Origin: JAPLLS01 sp041309145
Lineage (GTDB): Bacteria; Omnitrophota; Gorgyraeia; Gygaellales; Profunditerraquicolaceae
Reading direction: 5' to 3'
DNA length: 8,839 nt
Assembly: GCA_041309145.1 (NCBI GenBank)
Contig: JBFZAG010000165.1
Coordinates: forward strand, 1-8,839
Of the stretch, positions 1-6,437 are shown one piece after another. Both the position numbers and the translations under genes were made by a program. Below the pieces are notes generated by a model. The model was not told the origin of the DNA. It searched no databases and worked only from the letters and a program-made list of their open reading frames with translations. The number at the start of each line of letters is the position of its first letter. Position 1 is the stretch's first letter.

Positions 1-524
1 AGCAAAATATCGTAATGGAAGGTCAAAAGCTTGCCCAAAAGCGTGCGCATCTGCCACCCGCCCGACATGTCTTTTACCGGCCGGTTAAAATCCTTTTCCT
101 TGAACCCCAGCCCGGCCAGGATCTTTTTAGCCTTATGCTCCAGCTCAAAATATCCCAAAGTCTCCATTTCGTGGACCACTTCCCCGTAACGGTCCGTGGC
201 GGCGAGATTCTTGTCTTCCAACTCTTCTTTTTCTTTTCTCAGGGCCGCGATGGCCTTATCGCCTTCGGTCAGCTCGGAAAGCACAGTATGCTCGGAATGA
301 AAACTCGACTCCTGGGGAAGATACCCGATCCGCAGATTCCTGTTCACCTGCACGTCTCCCGAAGAAGCCTCGGTCTCCTGGAGGATCAAAGAAAAAAGCG
401 TGCTTTTTCCGGCCCCGTTCGGCCCGATCAAGCCGATCTTCTCCCCTTTATTTATGGTAATAGAGATATTCTGGAAAAGCACTCTTTTGCCGTAACTCTT
501 GGAGAGATTAAGTATAGTTATCAT
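1..524 (-). CDS. ABC-F family ATPase, N-terminal part (runs off the left edge)
   Basis: The first 174 residues of a soluble ABC-type ATPase without membrane segments. Seen: Walker A GPNGAGKST at residues 34-42, a Q-loop in GYLPQE near residue 71, a charged helical insert around 90-130, and the ABC signature SGGWQMR at 154-160; the edge cuts just where Walker B should begin (reading YDIL). The GGWQMR form and the early charged insert are typical of ABC-F proteins (Uup, EttA, YheS and antibiotic-resistance types), which act on ribosomes rather than in transport. The ATG at 522-524 lies 6 bases after the recR stop and has no clear Shine-Dalgarno sequence, so translational coupling to recR is likely. 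Which ABC-F subfamily it belongs to cannot be told, because the linker and second ATPase domain are outside the window. Family call is firm, subfamily unknown. Confidence 0.9.
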   Translation of the reverse strand, partial: MITILNLSKSYGKRVLFQNISITINKGEKIGLIGPNGAGKSTLFSLILQETEASSGDVQVNRNLRIGYLPQESSFHSEHTVLSELTEGDKAIAALRKEKEELEDKNLAATDRYGEVVHEMETLGYFELEHKAKKILAGLGFKEKDFNRPVKDMSGGWQMRTLLGKLLTFHYDIL

Positions 525-530
525 TTTTAT

Positions 531-1130
531 TTACACGCGGCGGCGGGATTCCAAAGCCATGGAAAGAGTGGCCGGATCAGCGTATTCCAGATTTGAACCG
601 ACAGGCAGCCCCAGCCCGATGCGGCTGATATTGACCCCGGTATCCTTGAGGATCTTGGCCAGGTACAGCGCGGTAGTTTCCCCTTCGCTGTCAGAATCAG
701 TGGCAATGATCACTTCTTTGATATTTTCCTCTTTGATCCTCTTGACCAGGCTGTCGATCTTAAGGTCCTGCGGCCCCCTGCCCTCAAGCGGAGCGATCGA
801 GCCCAGAAGCACGTGGTATAACCCGTGGAAAGCCCCGGTCTTCTCCAGGGAATTAACGTCGCCCGGCTTTTCCACCACGCAGAGCACATCCCGGCTGCGC
901 CTCAGATCCCGGCAGATAAAACAGGTTTCCTCTTCGCTCAAATTATGGCAGATCCGGCAGAAATGCACATTCTCTTTGACCTTAACCAGCGCCTCGGCCA
1001 TATCTTTTATCTCTTCGCTGCCGGCGTTAAGGATATAGGTGACCATCCGCTCTGCGCTGCGCCTGCCCACCCCGGGCAGCCTGACCAGCTTTTCGATCAA
1101 CCTCTCTATAGTATCGGGATAATTACCCAT
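531..1130 (-). CDS. recR: Recombination mediator protein RecR
   Basis: 199 residues, the normal RecR length. RecR works with RecO (and RecF) to load RecA on SSB-coated single-stranded DNA at gaps. Domains in order: helix-hairpin-helix with LPGVGRRSAERM at 18-29; a four-cysteine zinc finger at Cys58, Cys61, Cys70 and Cys73; a TOPRIM domain from about residue 80, with VVEKPGDV at 85-92 and ATDSDSEGE at 143-151; and the C-terminal GLPVGSNLEYAD segment. In most RecR proteins I know the TOPRIM motif reads ATNPxxEGE; here it reads ATDSDSEGE, closer to the DxD form of topoisomerase I. The ATG at 1128-1130 lies inside the end of dnaX and has an AAAGGAA ribosome binding site at 1138-1144, about 7 bases upstream. 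It is cotranscribed with dnaX and the following ABC-F gene. Confidence 0.96.
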   Translation of the reverse strand: MGNYPDTIERLIEKLVRLPGVGRRSAERMVTYILNAGSEEIKDMAEALVKVKENVHFCRICHNLSEEETCFICRDLRRSRDVLCVVEKPGDVNSLEKTGAFHGLYHVLLGSIAPLEGRGPQDLKIDSLVKRIKEENIKEVIIATDSDSEGETTALYLAKILKDTGVNISRIGLGLPVGSNLEYADPATLSMALESRRRV

Positions 1131-2742
1131 GCTGTTCTTCCTTTATAAGCCGGGCGTTGAAAATATCCATCGCGGATTGCAAGTTCGGATGAGCTGTTGC
1201 CGCGTCGTCAGGTTTATCTTCCTGGGAAAAAACAAAATTCAGTTTTACCGGGCCGTTCACAGCCTGCCCGATGATCCGCTCCACCATCGTCCGGTTTTCC
1301 ATCCGCTCCAGCGACTCTTTATACAAAGAGCGGTTTTTATGGAACGAAACAGTAAGCGTATTGCCCAGCAATTTAACCGGAGTCCCTTCTTTTAAATAAC
1401 TTCCGATCGAGATCTTCAACTTCGCCGTACTCTGGACGATCTCATGCCAGATCTGGACGATCTGCTCCAAAGAAAACTGGATCTTTTCCTGAATGGGATC
1501 CTTCCGCGCGGCCGGCAAAACCTCTTCTTTCCTGACTTGAGCGGCCGCGGATTTAGGATGATGCGCATGCGCCGGAGCCGGATCTCCGCCCGACGCCCGT
1601 TGAGGCTTTGCTGTTGTCTGAGCAGCCGCGGGAGCCGCAGGAGCCGCGAAAGCAGGTTTGGCCATACTTAACTTAACTAAACTGATCTCCAGAAAAATGC
1701 GCAAAGACTCCATCCGCTTAGCCATTTCCTGAGTATTTACCAACACATTAAAACAATTAAATATCTCTTCCAGGCTTAAAGCCCTGGACTGCTCCGCCAA
1801 CCTCTGGCAGACATCCTCGGGCAGATCGATCAGGCCGCTTTTCTCCTGGCTGACCTTAGCCACCATCAGGTTGCGAAAATGCTCGATCAAGTCCGCTAAA
1901 AGATTATTCGCGTCTTTTCCGTTATCGATGATCCGGTTTAAAAGCTCCAAAGCCTGGGCCGGCTCCTTGCGGATGATCTTGTCGGTTATCTCGAAAAGAG
2001 TATTAGTCTCCACCATCCCTAACATGGAAACCACGTCGTCCAGGCTGACTTTATCTTTAGCGAAAGCCACCAGCTGGTCAAGGATAGATTCCGCGTCCCG
2101 CAGCGACCCGTCCGAAGCCCGGGCTATGGCAAAAAGCACCTCTTTGTCGACTTTGGCTTTCTCGGAAACGATGATCTTTTCCAGCTGAGCGATTATCTCC
2201 ATCACCGGTATCCTGCGGAAATCCAGACGCTGACAGCGGGAAAGTATGGTCGCGGGGACTTTGTTGGGCAAAGTGGTGGCGAAAATGAACTTTACGAATT
2301 CCGGGGGCTCCTCCAGGGTTTTGAGCAAAGCGTTAAACCCGTCGGAAGTGATCTGGTGCACTTCGTCGATAATATAAACCTTGAACTTTCCTCCGGTAGG
2401 GGAAAATTTGACGTTCTCCCGCAAAGTGCGGATCTCATCGATCCCCCGGTTGGAAGCGCCGTCGATCTCGATGACATCCAGGCTCCTGCCGCCGGCAATA
2501 TCCAGACATGACGGGCATTCGCCGCAAGGCTCGGCCGTGGGCCCGACCCGGCAGTTCAAAGCCTTAGCCAGGATCCTGGCGGTAGAAGTCTTTCCTACCC
2601 CCCTGGGGCCGCAAAAAATGTAGGCGTGAGCCATCCTGTCTTTGCGGATCGCGCTTTTCAGCTGATTTACTATATGCCCCTGGCCGGCGATCTCATCGAA
2701 ATTCCTGGGCCGCCATTTTAAAGCAAAAACTGTATAAGACAT
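1123..2742 (-). CDS. dnaX: DNA polymerase III subunit tau/gamma (clamp loader)
   Basis: 539 residues. DnaX is the ATPase of the clamp loader that places the sliding clamp on primed DNA and links the polymerases to the helicase. Seen: the typical N-terminus FALKWRPRNFDEIAGQ; Walker A GPRGVGKT at 45-52; zinc-binding Cys64, Cys73, Cys76 and Cys79; Walker B VYIIDE at 122-127; and the clamp-loader SRC motif at 168-170. The AAA+ and lid domains run to about residue 240 and the collar domain to about 360. An Ala/Pro-rich linker at about 360-410 joins a C-terminal tau-like domain to residue 539. The ATG at 2740-2742 has no clear Shine-Dalgarno sequence, but the family-typical N-terminus starts there. 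The end overlaps recR by 8 bases (ATGGGTAA). No A AAA AAG slippery site was seen, so a shorter gamma form by frameshifting is not supported. Confidence 0.97.
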   Translation of the reverse strand: MSYTVFALKWRPRNFDEIAGQGHIVNQLKSAIRKDRMAHAYIFCGPRGVGKTSTARILAKALNCRVGPTAEPCGECPSCLDIAGGRSLDVIEIDGASNRGIDEIRTLRENVKFSPTGGKFKVYIIDEVHQITSDGFNALLKTLEEPPEFVKFIFATTLPNKVPATILSRCQRLDFRRIPVMEIIAQLEKIIVSEKAKVDKEVLFAIARASDGSLRDAESILDQLVAFAKDKVSLDDVVSMLGMVETNTLFEITDKIIRKEPAQALELLNRIIDNGKDANNLLADLIEHFRNLMVAKVSQEKSGLIDLPEDVCQRLAEQSRALSLEEIFNCFNVLVNTQEMAKRMESLRIFLEISLVKLSMAKPAFAAPAAPAAAQTTAKPQRASGGDPAPAHAHHPKSAAAQVRKEEVLPAARKDPIQEKIQFSLEQIVQIWHEIVQSTAKLKISIGSYLKEGTPVKLLGNTLTVSFHKNRSLYKESLERMENRTMVERIIGQAVNGPVKLNFVFSQEDKPDDAATAHPNLQSAMDIFNARLIKEEQHG

Positions 2743-2797
2743 ATTGAAAACGGATTAATGATCTGGTCTTAATAAAATTAACTTTCTGACGTTTTTC

Positions 2798-2826
2798 ATT
2801 ATACCTCTTACCGATTTGGTTGTCCA
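2798..2826 (-). promoter_or_regulatory. Sigma70-type promoter of dnaX-recR-ABC-F
   Basis: On the minus strand TGGACA (2821-2826) is followed after exactly 17 bases by a perfect TATAAT (2798-2803). Transcription would start near 2790, giving a 5' leader of about 48 bases before the dnaX ATG. It lies just after the terminator of the chemotaxis operon, so the two operons look independently transcribed. Confidence 0.8.
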
Positions 2827-2856
2827 TAAGAAAGTCAGATGAAATTATTCTGCCCT

Positions 2857-2902
2857 AAAAAGCAGATAACCTTGGCCGGGACAATCAGCCAAGGTTATCT
2901 GC
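2857..2902 (-). terminator. Intrinsic terminator of the chemotaxis operon
   Basis: A perfect 15-bp inverted repeat (2862-2876 and 2888-2902, arm GCAGATAACCTTGGC read on the plus strand) with an 11-base loop is followed on the minus strand by five T (2857-2861). It begins 29 bases after the stop of the Cache-domain gene. On the plus strand the stem is followed by GGAAAAAA rather than T, so it works only in the minus direction. Confidence 0.9.
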
Positions 2903-2931
2903 GGAAAAAACCTGAATACTTCGACTTTCTG

Positions 2932-3423
2932 TTATTTCTTATACCCCACGTAATAAACTCCGATGATCGCGCCGGAGGCGTCTTTTACCGGTTCATACCC
3001 GGTCTCGTACGCTTCGCCCAGGATATCCGCCGCGCCGTAAAAAGAATCGCCGTTCCTGATCTGCTTGATCGCCTGTCCGTTAGGGTCAAGCATCGTCCCT
3101 ACCGCCCTGTTGCCGTCCTTGATGACATTGGTGGCGATCCTTTTAAATCCGCCGTCTGATGCCACAAAAAGAGTGGCGGTACAGCCGTTATTATCCGCGA
3201 CTTCATCGACCACGTCGTAATTCCCGTTCATTTCCGTTTCCCCGTAAATAAGCGTCCCGCTGTCCAATTTTGCCACCCCTAGCTCAAGGCATTTATCCTG
3301 AAGCATTTTCATAGCTTGCTTGACTTTACCCTGAAGATCCTGAGCCTGAGCGCCGTTCACGCAGCTAAAGATCACCACCCCGAGCATCACCGCAATTGCC
3401 ACCAGCTTATAACAGCTTTTCAT
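2932..3423 (-). CDS. Exported single-Cache-domain protein
   Basis: 163 residues. An N-terminal signal peptide (MKSCYK, hydrophobic run to about residue 22, AQA site near 25-27) sends it out of the cytoplasm; the Cys at 21 in VIFSC makes lipidation a weaker alternative. Residues about 80-163 carry the hallmarks of the Cache ligand-binding fold found outside chemoreceptors and sensor kinases: ATLFVASDGGFKRIAT, VGTMLDP, NGDSFYGAADILGEAY and YEPVKDASGAIIGVYYVG. In receptors this is followed by a membrane segment; here the protein stops at VGYKK. The start chosen is the ATG at 3421-3423, with an excellent AAAAGGAGG ribosome binding site (3431-3439) 7 bases upstream; an in-frame codon at 3468 would put 15 residues before the signal peptide. 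It lies 54 bases after the chemoreceptor gene in the same operon. An accessory sensor role is inference; the ligand is unknown. Confidence 0.87.
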   Translation of the reverse strand: MKSCYKLVAIAVMLGVVIFSCVNGAQAQDLQGKVKQAMKMLQDKCLELGVAKLDSGTLIYGETEMNGNYDVVDEVADNNGCTATLFVASDGGFKRIATNVIKDGNRAVGTMLDPNGQAIKQIRNGDSFYGAADILGEAYETGYEPVKDASGAIIGVYYVGYKK

Positions 3424-3430
3424 TTCCCTG

Positions 3431-3439
3431 CCTCCTTTT
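3431..3439 (-). promoter_or_regulatory. Ribosome binding site deciding the Cache-gene start
   Basis: AAAAGGAGG on the minus strand, 7 bases before the ATG at 3421-3423. It is the strongest Shine-Dalgarno match in the window and favours this start over the in-frame upstream codon at 3468. Confidence 0.85.
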
Positions 3440-3477
3440 GTGATTGATGTATACCAATACTCCGACACCGCTGTTTT

Positions 3478-5643
3478 CTAGCTTGTCCTTACTTTTTCAC
3501 CTCCGTGTTTTTTTTTGGGCTTTTCCCCTTCATGCTCCTCAGAAAGATCGTCGGTAGCGATCAGCTTGAATTTGCTCACTGACCCTTGCAGATCCACGGA
3601 AAGCCTCTCCAGCTCCTGCGCCGAAGCCGACATTTCCTCCATGGACGCCGTCTGTTCCTCGGTGCTGGCGGTCACTTCCTGAGCGGTAGCGGCAGATTCC
3701 CTGGCGATCGAAACAACTTCGTTCAAACCTTTGACCACTTCCTCCACCTCGCGGATGATCTGCTGGCCGAATTCCACGATCGAAGAAGTCACTCCGGAAG
3801 CGCTCTTGGCCGCGACGTTGATCCCGCTCAATACTTCCGAGATCCTGATAACCTGCGCTTTTCCTTCCTGGACCTCTTTTGAGCTCTCATCGATGGAATT
3901 CACGGCGCGGGAGGTCTCAGTCTGGATAGACCTGATCAACCCGCCGATCTTGCGCACGGCTTCCGCTGACCCTTCAGCCAGCTTTCTGACCTCTTCAGCG
4001 ACAACCGCGAAACCCCGTCCCGCTTCGCCGGCGCGCGCCGCCTCGATCGCGGCGTTCAAAGCCAATAAGTTCGTCTGATCGGCGATAGAGGTGATGGTCA
4101 CGGTGATCTCTCCGATCTGCTGCGACATCTGGCCTAACTTCTGGATCACCTGAGCGGTTTCATTCACGGCGTCGGTAAGCTGCTGGATCTTGATCACAGC
4201 GATATCCGCCGCTTCTTTACCGGAAGAAGCTGTGACGCTTGCTTCTTTTACCGTATTGCTGGCGGTCTGGGCGTTCTCCACCATCTGCTTGATATTATTA
4301 GAGGCCTTCTCCATGGTGGCGAACGTATCGTCGATCCGCCTGGCCTGAGTATCGGCGCCTTTGCTCACCCTGGTAATTGCCGTAGAAACTTCCTGTGTCG
4401 TGGCGTTCATCTCCTCAGAAGAAGAAGCCATCTGCTGAGCGGAATTCGCCACCTTATCCGCCCCGGCGCGGACCAAAGATACTGTCTTATGCATTGAACT
4501 GACGATGTCATTGAACGCCTTAGCCAGCAATCCCAGCTCATCCTTGCTTTTGATCGCTACCTGCTGGGTAAGATCGCCGTTACTGATGGGAATGCTGTTA
4601 TTGATCAATGTCCTGACCGGCCGGTTTATCGACATCACCAGGACCAGGGAGATCACCACTCCCAGCGCTACGGAGAATATGAACCCGACGATCAAAGCGA
4701 ACGACGTCCCTGTCAGGGAATTGATCGATTGGTTCGAAGCTACCCCGATGTCTTTAAGGCTCAGCTCGGAAGTTTCTTTGACCAGGGCCACGATCTTATC
4801 CGACAAATCGCTGATATGCTTGACTTCAGATTCCTTTTGTTCCCATTTGATGCCAAACTGGGCGTAAGAATTTTTTGTCAATTCCGAAGCCTTTTCGATA
4901 TCAACCAGCATTTTCAGCAGATTCTTATGTTTGGTGATTTTCCGCAACGCCTCGATATTCTTATTTACTTCCCTGAACAAAACATCGGCGTCTTTCATCA
5001 TCCTGGGGTTCCGGGTAAGCTGGGCCTTTAATCCCACCTTCTCCATCTTGTACCCCATATCATTAAGATCTTTGACATACTGGATCTTCTGCAACCGGTC
5101 CATAAGCTTGTTAGCTTTGACCCCGATGTTTATTTCTCCGGCCATTTCTCCCAGCTGCACTTTCAAGAAACTCGTGGCCGAATCCAGATACACCCGCACC
5201 GCGTCATTGGACTTGTTGCGCTCAGAGTTCAAGCCGTTGGTCAGATCCACGATCTTATTCAATCCGGTCTCGTATTCCTTTAACATCTTTTGTATCTCGC
5301 CTACCGCTTCCTCCAGCTGATTCAGCTTCTTTGATGTCTTGCTCAGGGTCACGCCTTCCTCCAGCAGTTTTCTTATCTCCTCCAGATCGCGCTTTATGGC
5401 AGCAACCTGTTTTTTATCACCGCTGATAAGGTACCCCTGCGTCAATAAATAGGTGTTTAAAATAGTTCGTTCGATCTTATTAGAAAGAGTTACGCTGGGC
5501 AGATTCTCGGCCTGCAAAGCTCCGGTTATCTTCTTGACCCCGGTAAGATTGAAAATCGTCCATCCTCCGACCAACAAAAGCAGACCGAGGATCAGAGCAA
5601 AACCACCGCCAATCTTCCAACCCAATTTTATATCCTTTAACAT
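3478..5643 (-). CDS. Methyl-accepting chemotaxis protein with all-helical sensor domain
   Basis: 721 residues. A membrane chemoreceptor that controls the CheA kinase through CheW. Layout: membrane segment 1 at about 11-33; an extracytoplasmic region at about 34-312 that looks entirely helical, has no Cache or PAS motifs and is long enough for a helical bimodular (HBM) type sensor; membrane segment 2 at about 313-337; HAMP at about 338-390 (INRPVRTL, DELGLLAKAFN); then the long signalling coiled coil. The hairpin tip is textbook: IADQTNLLALNAAIEAARAGE at about 520-540 and GRGFAVVAEEVRKLAE at 542-557. Glu/Gln/Ala/Ser-rich stretches at about 400-425 and 650-675 are the expected methylation regions. 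The Lys-rich tail lacks an NWETF-type CheR pentapeptide. The ATG is preceded by AAGGGGGGG, 2 bases before the start. It lies 32 bases after cheW. Ligand unknown; the HBM assignment is by shape, not by motif. Confidence 0.95.
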   Translation of the reverse strand: MLKDIKLGWKIGGGFALILGLLLLVGGWTIFNLTGVKKITGALQAENLPSVTLSNKIERTILNTYLLTQGYLISGDKKQVAAIKRDLEEIRKLLEEGVTLSKTSKKLNQLEEAVGEIQKMLKEYETGLNKIVDLTNGLNSERNKSNDAVRVYLDSATSFLKVQLGEMAGEINIGVKANKLMDRLQKIQYVKDLNDMGYKMEKVGLKAQLTRNPRMMKDADVLFREVNKNIEALRKITKHKNLLKMLVDIEKASELTKNSYAQFGIKWEQKESEVKHISDLSDKIVALVKETSELSLKDIGVASNQSINSLTGTSFALIVGFIFSVALGVVISLVLVMSINRPVRTLINNSIPISNGDLTQQVAIKSKDELGLLAKAFNDIVSSMHKTVSLVRAGADKVANSAQQMASSSEEMNATTQEVSTAITRVSKGADTQARRIDDTFATMEKASNNIKQMVENAQTASNTVKEASVTASSGKEAADIAVIKIQQLTDAVNETAQVIQKLGQMSQQIGEITVTITSIADQTNLLALNAAIEAARAGEAGRGFAVVAEEVRKLAEGSAEAVRKIGGLIRSIQTETSRAVNSIDESSKEVQEGKAQVIRISEVLSGINVAAKSASGVTSSIVEFGQQIIREVEEVVKGLNEVVSIARESAATAQEVTASTEEQTASMEEMSASAQELERLSVDLQGSVSKFKLIATDDLSEEHEGEKPKKKHGGEKVRTS

Positions 5644-5675
5644 ATCCCCCCCTTATTATAATTAAGAATCCACTC

Positions 5676-6185
5676 CTATGCCGGCACAGACCTCAACGCT
5701 GATTCCAACCGCTGAACTTCAGCGGAGCTCAAAATAGTATTAAGATCAAGAAAAACCAAAAGGCGGTCCTTAAGCTTGCCTATACCTTTAATATAGTGCT
5801 CCGGGACCGCACTATCATAGAGACTGGGAACAGCCTCCGTAGAAAGAGAAGAAAGCCTTAAAACCTCGGACACCGCGTCCACGATCATTCCCACCGTATT
5901 GCCGCCCGCTTCCACAATAATGATCCTGCTGTGATCCCCCCTTTCCTTCGACTGCACTCCCAACTTCTTAGCCAGATCAATAACAGCCAGCACCTGTCCG
6001 CGCAAATTGACTACACCTTCGATAAATACAGGTGCTTTCGGAAGATAGGTTATCTGGGACAGCCTGACGATCTCGCGGACCTGGCTGATATCTATGCCGA
6101 ATTCCTGATTTCCGATATTGAAAGCGACCAATTGCTGCTCTTTAGACTGCCAATTAGCCGTCTTAACTTCAGTTTGCGAGATCAA
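5676..6185 (-). CDS. cheW: Chemotaxis coupling protein CheW
   Basis: 169 residues, one CheW domain and little else. CheW is a cytoplasmic SH3-like adaptor that links the receptor hairpin tip to the CheA kinase. Seen: LVAFNIGNQEFGIDISQVREIV at about 19-40, the conserved VNLRGQVLAVIDLAKKLG at 59-76 containing the NLRG receptor-contact motif, RIIIVEAGGNTVGMIVDAVSEVL at 87-109, and GIGKLKDRLLVFLDLNTIL at 134-152. The start codon is TTG (6183-6185): there is no ATG before the domain, and a GGGGGGG tract (6190-6196) sits 4 bases upstream as ribosome binding site. It is the first gene of a cheW-receptor-Cache operon. No cheA, cheR or cheB is present in the window, so the kinase must be encoded elsewhere. 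Confidence 0.95.
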   Translation of the reverse strand: MISQTEVKTANWQSKEQQLVAFNIGNQEFGIDISQVREIVRLSQITYLPKAPVFIEGVVNLRGQVLAVIDLAKKLGVQSKERGDHSRIIIVEAGGNTVGMIVDAVSEVLRLSSLSTEAVPSLYDSAVPEHYIKGIGKLKDRLLVFLDLNTILSSAEVQRLESALRSVPA

Positions 6186-6215
6186 AGCGCCCCCCCTTTC
6201 TTAAGAAAACCGATC

Positions 6216-6258
6216 AAAAAAAAACCACCGCAGAAGCAGCGCTTGCTACTTCCGGTGG
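6216..6258 (-). terminator. Intrinsic terminator or attenuator in the cheW leader
   Basis: On the minus strand CCACCG (6253-6258) pairs with CGGTGG (6225-6230) and, inside it, GAAGTAGC (6245-6252) pairs with GCTGCTTC (6233-6240), with an AAGC loop and a 2-base bulge. Nine T follow directly (6216-6224). One inner pair is G-U in the minus-strand RNA but would be a C-A mismatch in plus-strand RNA, so the direction is minus. It ends 30 bases before the cheW TTG and lies downstream of the only good promoter, so it must either be read through or regulated. Confidence 0.85.
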
Positions 6259-6317
6259 CAACCTATGTTACTCCAATCAATTACGCCAATTATTCTTTGA
6301 TAATCAGCATCATTCAT
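6246..6317 (-). CDS. Possible 23-residue leader peptide (weak)
   Basis: An ATG at 6315-6317 opens a reading frame of 23 codons that ends in TAG at 6246-6248, inside the first arm of the terminator stem. A ribosome stopped there would cover the arm and could block hairpin formation, as in translation-coupled attenuation. Against it: there is no Shine-Dalgarno sequence, and the ATG is only about 2 bases from the predicted transcription start, so it would be leaderless. The peptide has no run of one regulatory amino acid. Confidence 0.2.
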   Translation of the reverse strand: MNDADYQRIIGVIDWSNIGCHRK

Positions 6318-6325
6318 TTGTTTTT

Positions 6326-6353
6326 ATATTATCAAACTTTGAAAAATTGTCAA
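6326..6353 (-). promoter_or_regulatory. Promoter of the cheW-receptor-Cache operon
   Basis: On the minus strand a perfect TTGACA (6348-6353) is followed after 16 bases by TAATAT (6326-6331), with TG one base before it (extended -10). The surroundings are very AT-rich. The start would be near 6319, about 134 bases before cheW. It sits directly after the GGGGACAG palindrome. Confidence 0.7.
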
Positions 6354-6374
6354 GGAATTTTTACTAAAATAATG

Positions 6375-6433
6375 AAAATAAAGGGGACAGGTCCATTTAT
6401 TTATAAAATAAATGGACCTGTCCCCTTTATTTT
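6375..6433. repeat. Perfect 28-bp palindrome of the GGGGACAG type
   Basis: Arms 6375-6402 and 6406-6433 are perfect inverted repeats around a 3-base loop. The core is AAAGGGGACAGGTCC with AT-rich ends on both sides. It begins 4 bases after the tRNA-Ser gene and ends 21 bases before the -35 box of the cheW promoter. Because each side of the GC core runs into a T-rich stretch in its own direction, it could serve as a terminator in both directions, including for the tRNA. The GGGGACAG core recalls dispersed palindromes that I associate with REP-type elements in several uncultivated phyla; copy number cannot be judged from one window. Confidence 0.85.
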
Positions 6434-6437
6434 TAAC

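Larger units (their letters stand above)
6216..6319 (-). ncRNA. Candidate leader RNA of about 100 bases (attenuator or small RNA)
   Basis: The promoter at 6326-6353 would start transcription near 6319, and the intrinsic terminator ends at 6216, so a discrete RNA of about 104 bases is predicted. It contains no gene of normal size. It holds a tandem 10-base repeat (ATTGGCGTAA and ATTGGAGTAA, period 13). It matches no riboswitch consensus that I can recall (cyclic-di-GMP I and II, ZTP, TPP, SAM, fluoride). Whether it is a sensing leader or a free small RNA is open. Confidence 0.5.

Noticed and set aside
15..596. Long open frame on the plus strand over the ABC-F and recR end
   Set aside because: It is the antisense of clear ABC-F motifs and recR, with no protein motif or ribosome binding site of its own.
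1123..2742. Programmed frameshift in dnaX making a short gamma form
   Set aside because: No A AAA AAG type slippery heptamer with a following stem was found on the coding strand; the T and A runs present do not fit the known signal.
3424..3468. Earlier start for the Cache protein at 3468
   Set aside because: It would put 15 polar residues before the signal peptide, and the strong AAAAGGAGG site fits the ATG at 3421-3423.
6216..6320. Known riboswitch (cyclic-di-GMP, ZTP, TPP, fluoride) or small SRP RNA in the cheW leader
   Set aside because: CCGGAAGTAGC briefly recalls the SRP loop, but the rest of the conserved bases do not match, and the other consensus patterns were not found by eye.
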